A stretch of 64,000 bases of DNA from Rhizobium freirei PRF 81. Its GTDB lineage: Bacteria; Pseudomonadota; Alphaproteobacteria; Rhizobiales; Rhizobiaceae. The notes below the pieces were generated by a model. It was not told where the DNA came from. It worked only from the letters and a program-made list of their open reading frames with translations, and did not search any database. A program made the translations under genes and the position numbers. Position 1 is the first letter of the stretch. Every line of letters begins with the position of its first letter. Below, in pieces: positions 34,224 to 41,602 of this stretch. Location: positions 124,001 through 188,000 of the forward strand of contig NZ_AQHN01000072.1 in NCBI RefSeq assembly GCF_000359745.1, written 5' to 3'.

Positions 34224-34238
34224 GCAAATAATATTTGC
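34224..34238. promoter_or_regulatory. AT-rich palindrome, candidate operator
   Basis: GCAAATAATATTTGC has perfect 7-bp arms around one central base and lies 49 nt upstream of the leftward 68-residue gene. A related palindrome occurs at 60001-60014. Binding by a dimeric regulator is inferred. Confidence 0.4.
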
Positions 34239-34317
34239 ATGACGCTTTTTTGCAACGCAACCATCATTCATCTGGCTGCCGGCAGCGCCTATTATTCACA
34301 TAAGAAATTGATATTGC

Positions 34318-34371
34318 TTGGTTTCACGGAGAAATTGATTTTTGCGAATTTTCTGCCGTTCATGAAACCAA
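34318..34371. other. Long imperfect hairpin
   Basis: TTGGTTTCA at 34318-34326 pairs perfectly with TGAAACCAA at 34363-34371. The enclosed sequence can pair further (CGG with CCG, AGAAATT with AATTTTCT, with bulges) around a T-rich loop. It could be a small RNA fold, a processing site or a transcription end. Confidence 0.35.
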
Positions 34372-34694
34372 AGCCATGGCCGCGGCGTTACTAGCATATG
34401 ATCGCCCATGGCAAGGGTGACGTGCGACGAAGATTAGCATTCTGTTAACTGCAATATGTCTGAATTCCCATGAAAGCAGCCGCTGGCAGAATCTAATCAG
34501 GTGCAAGGAGGGCATGGAAACCGTAGTCGGCGCCCATGCCAAGGCGTTTCGAAAATGCCGAGAGAAGGCGTGAATGTCCCTCGTCTTAGCTGGAAGGATA
34601 GGGCTGAGAGAGGGAAGCGCTAGCCCGCTTCGATCGCGGGCAGGGTGAAATCAGTCGCAGGTTCATCCGTCTCAAGACGTAAATGGAGACGAGA

Positions 34695-34862
34695 ATGGCA
34701 AAGATAATATCCCTTTCGGACTGGCGATTACGCTTGCCGCCGCGCGCTCGGCGCGAACCGGTAGAAGCACGGATACTGCTGTTTACCGGAGTGCGCTACG
34801 AACATCTGGATACTCCTACCCATCGCCCCGGAACCGGGCCTAAGCGGGCTAAGAGCAAGTAA
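34695..34862 (+). CDS. Small basic hypothetical protein (55 aa)
   Basis: A 55-residue protein too short for most gene callers. It begins MAKIISLSDWRLRLPPRARR, continues with a VEARILLFTGVRYEHL core, and ends in a lysine/arginine-rich tail. GGAGACGAGA at 34685-34694 gives a good ribosome binding site. The mix of a hydrophobic beta-type core and basic ends is typical of small rhizobial proteins of unknown role. No family is named. Confidence 0.62.
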   Translation: MAKIISLSDWRLRLPPRARREPVEARILLFTGVRYEHLDTPTHRPGTGPKRAKSK

Positions 34863-34972
34863 GCCCGTCGGCTACGAGAGAGCTTCGCGCCGACGTCCAT
34901 AGATTGCCACGGGTTTGCGGTGCCCTCCGGCCCCTCGCGACTGGAAGCGCAAGCTCCGCCACCGGCCAAGCC

Positions 34973-35521
34973 TCAGCCGTCGCCGAATTCGTCGCAGCCA
35001 GCTTCCGACAGAAATTCTCGGGCCGCATTGTTGAAGCTGGCCTGCGGCGCCATCGTACGCAAGACCACATAGCCCTGGGCGTGCGGCGCTTCCACCAGGA
35101 TCGATTGCGCAAGAGCCGGCGGCAGAGCCTTGCGTATGCCCGTCAGCTGCACGGTGGAGGCGAGCAGCACGTCGAGCGCGCCGCCGACCGAGGTGCGGTC
35201 GCTCATGCTGAACACTTCGTTCGAAGCGGCATCGTAGACGGCAAGCGACCAGAACGGCACCTTGCCTTTCGCAGTCAAATGCACCGGCTTGTCTTCGATG
35301 TCATAAGCGCAAACGGCCGTGCGGATGTACGGGTCAGTATTGGAAAGCCCTGCATCGTCATCCTTGTCGTCGAGCATGTAGAAATGGTTCTCGTCGCCTT
35401 CGTCCGATACGCGGGTATAGGCGTCGCGGTCGGAGAAATGCGGCAGCGACAGGATGATGACGATGTGCAGCAGCGCTGCGCCGAAGAGGCCTGTCAGGAT
35501 GGTGAAAACAAACTTAAACAT
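34973..35521 (-). CDS. DUF1254-like membrane-anchored protein
   Basis: A 182-residue protein with an N-terminal signal anchor (FVFTILTGLFGAALLHIVIILS) and a periplasmic domain containing AVCAYDIEDKPVHL and PFWSLAVYDAASNEVFSM. Its start overlaps the preceding DUF1214 gene by 8 nt. DUF1214 and DUF1254 proteins commonly occur as adjacent or fused partners, which supports the assignment. The function is unknown. Confidence 0.72.
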   Translation of the reverse strand: MFKFVFTILTGLFGAALLHIVIILSLPHFSDRDAYTRVSDEGDENHFYMLDDKDDDAGLSNTDPYIRTAVCAYDIEDKPVHLTAKGKVPFWSLAVYDAASNEVFSMSDRTSVGGALDVLLASTVQLTGIRKALPPALAQSILVEAPHAQGYVVLRTMAPQASFNNAAREFLSEAGCDEFGDG

Positions 35522-36101
35522 TGCCGCACCCGATCTTCTCGAGCTTTGGCATGGTGAGGTCGATCAGGCCGGAATTGCCGGCCGCCGGCGAATCCAGCAG
35601 CGTCCAGACCAGTCGGAAATTGCCGGTGGCGGGCAGGGCGAGCCAGTTGTCCGCGTGCGCGCTTTGCGAAACGGCTATGCTGAAACTTGAATCCGGGTTG
35701 CGCAGCACGACCCAGGAGTTGATCGTCGAGGGGCGTCCTGGAAAGCCTTCAAGCGGAGCGCCGTCATTGCCGGCGATGAAAAGCGTCCAGAGCCGCGCCG
35801 GCGGCGTCTGGCCGCTGATGCGGTAGCTGCAGTTCGCCGTCAGCCGCGCGCCCGTATCGTCGTCGGAGGCCGTAAACGCCAGCCCTTCGGCCGTACCGTA
35901 AAGCAGCCGTCCGGCGCGGGCTCGGTGCGATTTCGCATAAGGGTCCGCATCCGCCGTCTGCATTTCCGGAAATGCCTGCCAGGCGCCGAGCTTGATCGCG
36001 CCGAAGCCGGATGTCGCGTTCAGCGCAAGGAGCGTGAACAGGATCCCGCCGCCGAAGGCGATCAGCAGCGAAAGCGCAACAAGAAGGGGAACTCGGAACA
36101 C
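35514..36101 (-). CDS. DUF1214 domain protein
   Basis: A 195-residue protein with an N-terminal hydrophobic anchor (VPLLVALSLLIAFGGGILF) and a beta-rich domain containing RLLYGTAEGLAFTASDDD, YRISGQTPPARLWTLF and SWVVLRNPDSSFSIAV, the DUF1214 pattern. No ATG fits, so a GTG at 36101 is used, with AGGACG about 9 nt upstream. It is the first gene of a two-gene leftward operon with the DUF1254-like gene. Confidence 0.76.
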   Translation of the reverse strand: MFRVPLLVALSLLIAFGGGILFTLLALNATSGFGAIKLGAWQAFPEMQTADADPYAKSHRARAGRLLYGTAEGLAFTASDDDTGARLTANCSYRISGQTPPARLWTLFIAGNDGAPLEGFPGRPSTINSWVVLRNPDSSFSIAVSQSAHADNWLALPATGNFRLVWTLLDSPAAGNSGLIDLTMPKLEKIGCGNV

Positions 36102-36121
36102 CCTGGGATCGTCCTTATGAC

Positions 36122-36137
36122 AAATCGATATCGATTT
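36122..36137. promoter_or_regulatory. 16-bp perfect palindrome upstream of the DUF1214 operon
   Basis: AAATCGATATCGATTT is a perfect palindrome centred about 28 nt upstream of the GTG start at 36101. The position suits an operator overlapping the promoter or leader. The binding protein is unknown. Confidence 0.42.
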
Positions 36138-36312
36138 ATTCCTGATTCTGAAGGCAGGGGGAAGGGCAGGGCGTGGATGGGCCGGGTTATGGGGACGTTT
36201 ACAGTGGAGCGGAATGAGGATCAGGGCTCGGCTGTTAGCGCGTGCCAAGCCCCAACGGCCAGCCAATTCGACAGGAGATGCTGTTGCTCCGCATATTTCG
36301 GTGGAAATCCAT

Positions 36313-36330
36313 CCGGCTGATATCAGCCGG
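36313..36330. other. 18-bp perfect palindrome downstream of the PBP gene
   Basis: CCGGCTGATATCAGCCGG has full two-fold symmetry and lies 33 nt beyond the PBP stop on the minus strand. No T-tract follows, so it is not a standard terminator. It could be a protein-binding site or a factor-dependent stop. Confidence 0.4.
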
Positions 36331-36363
36331 CATGCGATACCGCCCGCCTGCACCGAGCAGCCG

Positions 36364-38553
36364 CTATTCAGCGGCCGCCAGCTTTTGCGCTGCAAGCGGA
36401 GCCGCTGCCTTCAGCCTTTCGCCGATATCGCGGAGGATCTTGGTGGAATCCACCGATAGGGATCGGGGGCGCACGAGCGGGGGCAAGCCGCCACTTGCCG
36501 GATCCGCCGGCTTCTTGGCAGCGGTCTGGGGTTTCTGCGCGGGGAACGGATCGCTGATACCAGGGATCGGTTTCAGCACGATACCCTGGTGCGCATAATC
36601 CATGATCTTCTTGAAGGTCATGGCCGGCAGCGTCCCGCCCGTCATGTTGTTCGTCGACGTGTAGTCGTCGTTGCCGAACCAGACGGCGCAGGTGTAGTTG
36701 CCGGTAAAGCCGATGAACCAGGCATCGCGATAGGCTTGCGTAGTGCCGGTCTTGCCGCCGACGACGATGCCGTCCAGAGCTGCCTTGCGGCCGGTGCCGA
36801 TTACCGGAACCTGCGTGAGCATCTGGGTCATATAGGAATTGGCTTTTTCGCTGAGAACGCGTTTGGCCGGCGTCTCGTCGCGGCTGAAATCATAGAGCAC
36901 CTTGCCGTCGTAACCGGCGATCTGCTCGATGCCATGGCGTTGCGATTGCATGCCGTCTGCCGGGAAGACCGAATAGGCCGTGGCCTGGTCCAGCACCGTG
37001 ACTTCCGATGTGCCGATCGGAATGGTCTTGTCGTTGCGGACCGGCGTTTCGACGCCCATGGCCTTGGCCATGTCGCGGATCGGCTGGATGCCGAACTTCT
37101 CCTTGGCAAGGCGCACGGGGATCGTGTTGATCGATTGCGTGAGCGCCTGGGTGAGCGTGACCTTGCCCTCGTAGCGGTTCTCGTAGTTGTGCGGGCTCCA
37201 GTTGCCCCAGGTGATCGGTGCGTCGACGATGGTGGAGGTCGGCGTCATGCCGTTCTCCATCGCCACGGAATAGGTGTAGATCTTGAACGAAGAGCCCGGT
37301 TGACGCAGCGCTTTGGTCGCGCGGTTGAACTGGCTTTCGCCGTAGTCGCTGCCGCCGACCATGGCGCGCACGGCACCGCCGCTTTCGATCATGACGCTCG
37401 CGCCCTGCTTGGCGTGATAGCGCTCGCCATATTCCATCAGGCTGGACTGGATCGAATCCTCCGACGCCTTCTGCAGGCCCATGTCGATGGTCGTGCGGAC
37501 GATCAGCGAGCGCTCCGGAAAGCGCGTGGCAAGCCGCTGCACTTCGTCGAAGGCCCAGTCGAGGAAATAATCTGGGGATTCGATCTGGGCGCGGTCGACG
37601 ACGGAGGCGGGGTTGCGCCGGGCGGCGATCACCTGTCCCTCGGTCATCAGCCCGCTCTGGACGAGATTGGACAGCACGTCGTTGGCGCGGGCGCGCGCGG
37701 CCGGCAGATTGACGTGCGGCGCATATTTCGCCGGCGCCTTGAACAGGCCGGCCAGCATCGCCGCTTCGGCCAGATTGACGTCGGTAATGCTCTTGCCGAA
37801 ATAGAATTGTGCCGCGGCGGCCGCACCGAAGGTGCCGCCGCCCATATAAGTGCGGTCGAGATAGAGGCTTAAGATCCCCTTCTTGGACAGATTGGCCTCG
37901 AGCCAGATCGCCAGGAAGGCTTCCTTGATCTTGCGGTCGATGGAGCGCTCGTTGCTGAGGAAGATGTTTTTCGCCAGCTGCTGCGTCAGCGTCGAGCCGC
38001 CCTGGACGACGCCGCCCGCCTGCGCATTGACGGTCACGGCGCGGAAGAGACCGATGACATCGATGCCGAAATGGTCGAAGAAGCGCCGGTCCTCGGTGGC
38101 TAGCACCGCCTTGATGAAATAGTCCGGCAACTGGTCGACCGGTACGGAATTCTCGTGAATGATGCCGCGATGACCGATGACGTTGCCGTAACGGTCGAGG
38201 AAGGTGACGGCAAAATTGCCGCGATTGCGCCAGTCGCCTTGGGTCGCCTCGAAGGCCGGCATGGCGAGCATCAGCATGACCACGGAGCCGGCAGCACCCA
38301 GCGTCAGGCTTTCGCCGAGCAGTTCGAAGATAATGCGCTTCCAGCCGCGCACACGGAACCGGCGAAAGAAGATCGTGATCTCTTCCCAGGCCTCCGCAAG
38401 GCGAAAGCCTGCGTTCCAAAGAGTGGAGTCGATCCATGAATCGAGGCGCAGGAAGAAATAGCGTTTCCGCCGCCGGGGTTTTTCGGCCCCGCCGTCCTTC
38501 GGCGTCTCGGGCTCCATCTTCGGCCCGCTTTCTGGATTGGATGGGTCTTCCAC
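36364..38553 (-). CDS. Class A penicillin-binding protein (PBP1A family)
   Basis: A 729-residue bifunctional peptidoglycan synthase. A basic cytoplasmic tail and one membrane helix (about 80-100) precede the GT51 glycosyltransferase domain, with catalytic E154 (LATEDRRFFDHFGID) and GGSTLTQQLAKN. The transpeptidase domain has S421-S-F-K424, SIN (TQSINTIPV) and KTGTT (VVGGKTGTT). The C-terminal 80 residues are Pro/Ala-rich. It polymerises and cross-links glycan at the inner membrane. It appears monocistronic. Rhizobia have several paralogues, so I give no gene number. Confidence 0.94.
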   Translation of the reverse strand: MEDPSNPESGPKMEPETPKDGGAEKPRRRKRYFFLRLDSWIDSTLWNAGFRLAEAWEEITIFFRRFRVRGWKRIIFELLGESLTLGAAGSVVMLMLAMPAFEATQGDWRNRGNFAVTFLDRYGNVIGHRGIIHENSVPVDQLPDYFIKAVLATEDRRFFDHFGIDVIGLFRAVTVNAQAGGVVQGGSTLTQQLAKNIFLSNERSIDRKIKEAFLAIWLEANLSKKGILSLYLDRTYMGGGTFGAAAAAQFYFGKSITDVNLAEAAMLAGLFKAPAKYAPHVNLPAARARANDVLSNLVQSGLMTEGQVIAARRNPASVVDRAQIESPDYFLDWAFDEVQRLATRFPERSLIVRTTIDMGLQKASEDSIQSSLMEYGERYHAKQGASVMIESGGAVRAMVGGSDYGESQFNRATKALRQPGSSFKIYTYSVAMENGMTPTSTIVDAPITWGNWSPHNYENRYEGKVTLTQALTQSINTIPVRLAKEKFGIQPIRDMAKAMGVETPVRNDKTIPIGTSEVTVLDQATAYSVFPADGMQSQRHGIEQIAGYDGKVLYDFSRDETPAKRVLSEKANSYMTQMLTQVPVIGTGRKAALDGIVVGGKTGTTQAYRDAWFIGFTGNYTCAVWFGNDDYTSTNNMTGGTLPAMTFKKIMDYAHQGIVLKPIPGISDPFPAQKPQTAAKKPADPASGGLPPLVRPRSLSVDSTKILRDIGERLKAAAPLAAQKLAAAE

Positions 38554-38719
38554 GCTCTACTTCCCGACCATATTGCGGCTGCGCGTCTCCTTGTGGCACA
38601 CGCAAAGCCCATTATCTCATAGGACGGCGAATTGAATAATTGGTTGATTTAGAGAAAAGAACAAGAGACATGCATGCCGCAGCCCGAATTCCTCCTTACG
38701 TCGGGTGGCGAGGACGACG

Positions 38720-39211
38720 ATGATGACAGACGAGATACCCTTCTGGAAAAGCAAGAGCCTGACGGAAATGAGCCCGTCGGAATGGGAAAGCCTTTGCGAC
38801 GGCTGTGGCCTCTGTTGTCTCAACAAACTCGAGGAGTGGGATACTGGCGACGTCTACTTCACCTCGATCCGCTGCAAGCTGATGGACGGTGAAAGCTGTC
38901 GTTGCACCAGCTATCCGAACCGCTGGGATTTCGTGCCCGACTGCGTGCAGTTGACGCCGGAGAAGGTGTCGGAGCTGGAGTGGCTGCCGCCCACTTGCGC
39001 CTACCGCCTCGTCAACGACGGCCGCGATCTCTATTGGTGGCATCCGCTGATTTCCGGCGATCCGGAAACGGTGCATATCGCCGGCGTTTCGGCGCGGGGC
39101 CGCACGGTCAGCGAAAATGACGTCGATCTCGACGACTTCGAGGATTTCGTCGTCGACTGGCCGCTAACCGTCGAAGACGACATGCTGCCTAACCCTCCGG
39201 CAAAGTCATAG
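38720..39211 (+). CDS. YcgN-type (UPF0260) cysteine-cluster protein
   Basis: A 163-residue cytoplasmic protein with the cluster CDGCGLCC followed by SIRCKLMD, CRCTSYPNR and DCVQLTPE. This set of eight cysteines is typical of YcgN/YkgJ-like proteins thought to bind Zn or an Fe-S cluster. The function is unsettled. The ATG at 38720 (or 38723) follows GAGGACG. Its 3' end overlaps the convergent MmcQ remnant by 23 nt. Confidence 0.86.
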   Translation: MMTDEIPFWKSKSLTEMSPSEWESLCDGCGLCCLNKLEEWDTGDVYFTSIRCKLMDGESCRCTSYPNRWDFVPDCVQLTPEKVSELEWLPPTCAYRLVNDGRDLYWWHPLISGDPETVHIAGVSARGRTVSENDVDLDDFEDFVVDWPLTVEDDMLPNPPAKS

Positions 39212-39522
39212 ACCTCGGCGCGGCGTTCCGCCAGGCGCGCCGCACGAGCGTCCTGACCGCTTCGCCATCGGCGTAGTGGTGGAAGAGCCGGGTCGAGCCT
39301 TTGAGCCAGCCCCCAGCCGCCCGGCACGGCCGTGACATGCTCCGACATGGTCGCCAAGGCTAATTGCTGCTGATCCGGCGTCAGTTTCACGACGCAGAAA
39401 TCCGGACCCGGAAGGGTCATGAAAATCTTGCCCCGCACGCGAAAATCGCGGGTTCCGAAATGCGAGCTTTCCACCGCCTCCGGCAGGCTGAGGGCAAGGG
39501 CGATCAGATCCCCGTCTGTCAT
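39189..39522 (-). pseudogene. MmcQ/YjbR family gene with a frameshift
   Basis: From the ATG at 39522 the frame encodes a typical YjbR opening (LIALALSLPEAVESSHFGTRDFRV, in part: HFGTRDFRVRGKIF) up to VPGGWGL near 39312. After that the family sequence continues only in another frame: GSTRLFHHYADGEAV, then LVRRAWRNAAPRSM, stopping at 39189. An extra CCAG at 39306-39309 (plus strand) accounts for the shift; without it the frame would encode 109 residues, the family norm. It is either a real mutation or a sequencing error. The intact family has a double-wing DNA-binding-like fold. Confidence 0.8.
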
Positions 39523-39674
39523 GGCGAAAGAATAGCATGCATGGCTGCAAGCGAAAACGCCGACGCGCGCGGCCTGCGACAACGCAGCCTCGGTGGAGAT
39601 CCGCCTCTTCATTGAATTGCGCGGATACGCGTGATATCGCGCGAGCCTTCGCTGATGCCACAAGGAGCCGTCGC

Positions 39675-39983
39675 GTGATCCGTCATATCGTCTTCTTCAC
39701 CGTTCCCGATCGCGCCAAGCTCGATGAGGTCCGCTCCGGCCTGTCGATCCTGACAGCCATTCCGCACGCGCGCCTCTTGGAAATCGGCATGAATGTGAAG
39801 ACCGATCAGCTCGGCACCGACGTCGACATCATCGTCTATGGCGAATTCGATGACGAGGCGGCGCTCGCGGCCTACAAGGCGCATCCGAATTATCAGCGCT
39901 CGATAGAGCGGGTGCGCCCGCTGCGCGAAATGCGGATCGCGGCCGACTACGAGACGGATGTCGCTGTCCGCGCGCCGTTCTGA
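39675..39983 (+). CDS. Dabb (stress-responsive alpha/beta barrel) domain protein
   Basis: A 102-residue protein that starts with GTG at 39675, supported by AAGGAG at 39662-39667. It has the Dabb pattern: VIRHIVFFTVPD, AIPHARLLEIG, DIIVYGEFDDEAALAAY and HPNYQRS. The family forms small dimeric ferredoxin-like barrels of unclear role. The divergent neighbour is the frameshifted MmcQ gene. Confidence 0.85.
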   Translation: MIRHIVFFTVPDRAKLDEVRSGLSILTAIPHARLLEIGMNVKTDQLGTDVDIIVYGEFDDEAALAAYKAHPNYQRSIERVRPLREMRIAADYETDVAVRAPF

Positions 39984-40548
39984 ACAACGCGCCGGTTAAA
40001 GAGTATCCGCCACCAACCATTCCAAGGGATTGAGCCTTTGGGCGGAATCGAAATGTCAGCGATCGGACTCTTTGCAAGAGGTTCTTGAATCAACATCTGA
40101 GCGAGCCGATTCAATTTGGAAGGAAGCGGCTCCAAGCGATTCAAAAGACTCAATGAAAGCACCGTGCTTTGCACTGGCAAAACACTTGAAGGCCAGCTGG
40201 ATTGGCCGGCGAGACGCGATGGTTCGCGACACGCTCATGCGCTTAACCATATCGAGGAATGATTAAAAATGACTGAGTTTGCGCGGTTGCTTATATAGCG
40301 GTTGCGCGGTTCGGGCATTGCTCGATGCGCGTCGCCATGAGATTGTGCCGATCATGCGGCGCAGGGTGCCGATTGACGGTCATTCCCGCAAATCTGCCGC
40401 GTCGCATCTAATAATTTCAAACGGTTAAGTATTTCTCCGGGCTCGCCGCAGGCCTTGAAAAGGGAAAATTACGGCCCATTCATTTGCCATTCAGACGTGT
40501 TTGGGTACATATTTGCTCAAGTTAATGTCCCTGTGGGAAGTCCGAAGC
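39984..40548. other. Long intergenic region upstream of feuN
   Basis: This 565-nt gap has six GANTC sites packed into 40045-40151 (separate entry), an inverted TTGAATC/GATTCAA pair at 40085-40114, and a GCGGTTGC direct repeat near 40285-40306. The part near feuN (40400-40548) must hold its promoter and the GGGAAG ribosome binding site. Translations on either strand give no family-like protein. Confidence 0.5.
40045..40151. promoter_or_regulatory. Cluster of six GANTC (CcrM methylation) sites
   Basis: GANTC occurs at 40045, 40066, 40087, 40108, 40138 and 40147, six sites in 107 bp where less than one is expected by chance. The first four are spaced exactly 21 bp apart (start to start). CcrM methylates this sequence in alphaproteobacteria under cell-cycle control. 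Clusters can mark replication-linked or methylation-controlled promoters. The role here is inferred. Confidence 0.6.
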
Positions 40549-40797
40549 ATGGCCTCAATTTCAAGCATAGCAGCAGCGGCCCTTGTCCTGGCCGGCTCGT
40601 CTGTTCTGCCGGCGCCGGCCTCGACTCAGGTGGCCCGAGCCAACAGCGATTGCAGCGAGGCGGCGGCGGAAGTCGTCGAAAAGACGGGCGGGCAGCTGCT
40701 TTCCGCGCAGCCGTCCGGCGATAGTTGCGTAATTACAGTTCTCGTGCAGGGCAACGGGCAGCGCCCGCGTAAGGTGACGATGAAAGTGCCGATGTGA
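40549..40797 (+). CDS. feuN: FeuN-like small periplasmic regulator of FeuPQ
   Basis: An 82-residue protein with a signal peptide (about residues 1-24, ending PAPA) and a mature part with two cysteines (C35, C60) that may form a disulphide. In Sinorhizobium a periplasmic protein of this size, encoded just upstream of feuP, binds the FeuPQ pathway and holds the sensor in check. Size, export signal and position match. GGGAAG 8 nt upstream supports the ATG at 40549; ATG 40525 is an alternative. Confidence 0.78.
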   Translation: MASISSIAAAALVLAGSSVLPAPASTQVARANSDCSEAAAEVVEKTGGQLLSAQPSGDSCVITVLVQGNGQRPRKVTMKVPM

Positions 40798-40930
40798 GGG
40801 GCATTTCGATCCTACCGCATAGCAGATGTTCTAAAGCCTTGAATTTCACGCAAAATCTTATCGCTTCCGTGATTCCACTATAGCTCGAATTACAGTACTG
40901 TTTCTCGAACCGGGGAAATTGGGTCCGAAC

Positions 40931-41602
40931 ATGCGCATTCTGATAGTCGAAGACGATATCAACCTTAATCGCCAGCTCGCCGAAGCCTTGAAAGAGGCCG
41001 GCTATGTCGTCGATACGGCCTTTGACGGTGAGGAAGGGCATTTTCTCGGCGATACCGAGCCCTACGACGCCATCATCCTCGACATTGGTCTGCCCGAAAT
41101 GGACGGCATTACCGTGCTGGAGAAATGGCGCGGTGCTGGGCGGGCAACGCCTGTGCTGATCCTGACGGCGCGCGACCGTTGGAGCGACAAGGTCGCCGGT
41201 ATCGATGCCGGTGCGGACGATTACGTCGCCAAGCCTTTCCACGTCGAGGAAGTGCTCGCGCGCATCCGTGCGCTGATCCGCCGGGCCGCAGGCCACGCCT
41301 CTTCGGAAATCATCTGCGGTCCCGTGCGCCTCGACACCAAGAGCTCGAAGGCGACCGTGGACGGCAAGCCGCTCAAGCTAACCTCCCATGAATATCGGCT
41401 GCTCGCCTATCTCATGCATCACAAGGGCGAAGTCGTCTCGCGGACCGAACTGGTCGAGCATATGTACGATCAGGATTTCGACCGCGATTCCAATACGATC
41501 GAGGTTTTCGTCGGTCGCCTGCGCAAGAAGATGGGTGTCGATCTGATTGAAACGGTCCGTGGCCTTGGTTACCGAATCCAATCTCCGACCAATGCGAATT
41601 AA
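40931..41602 (+). CDS. feuP: OmpR-family response regulator FeuP
   Basis: A 223-residue response regulator. The receiver has phospho-acceptor D51 (IILDIGLPEMDG) and K101 (YVAKPFH); the winged-helix output domain has SHEYRLLAYLMHHKGEVVSR and the VFVGRLRKKMG recognition helix region. FeuP with FeuQ controls cyclic-glucan export (ndvA) and osmotic adaptation in Sinorhizobium and was first described in iron uptake in R. leguminosarum. The ATG at 40931 is used. It overlaps feuQ by 11 nt. Confidence 0.93.
   Translation: MRILIVEDDINLNRQLAEALKEAGYVVDTAFDGEEGHFLGDTEPYDAIILDIGLPEMDGITVLEKWRGAGRATPVLILTARDRWSDKVAGIDAGADDYVAKPFHVEEVLARIRALIRRAAGHASSEIICGPVRLDTKSSKATVDGKPLKLTSHEYRLLAYLMHHKGEVVSRTELVEHMYDQDFDRDSNTIEVFVGRLRKKMGVDLIETVRGLGYRIQSPTNAN

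Larger units (their letters stand above)
34176..34694. other. AT-rich intergenic region with palindrome and long hairpin
   Basis: This 519-nt gap between divergent small genes contains the 15-nt palindrome at 34224-34238, the 13-mer TTTTCGTGATCGC at 34213-34225 (also found upstream of mucR), and a 9-bp paired arm structure at 34318-34371. The rest, from 34400 to 34690, shows no clear feature apart from a GGAGACGAGA ribosome binding site before 34695. Confidence 0.45.

Noticed and set aside
40030..40266. Frames on both strands in the GANTC cluster region
   Set aside because: Neither has a good ribosome binding site or family-like sequence, and the region is better explained as regulatory DNA.
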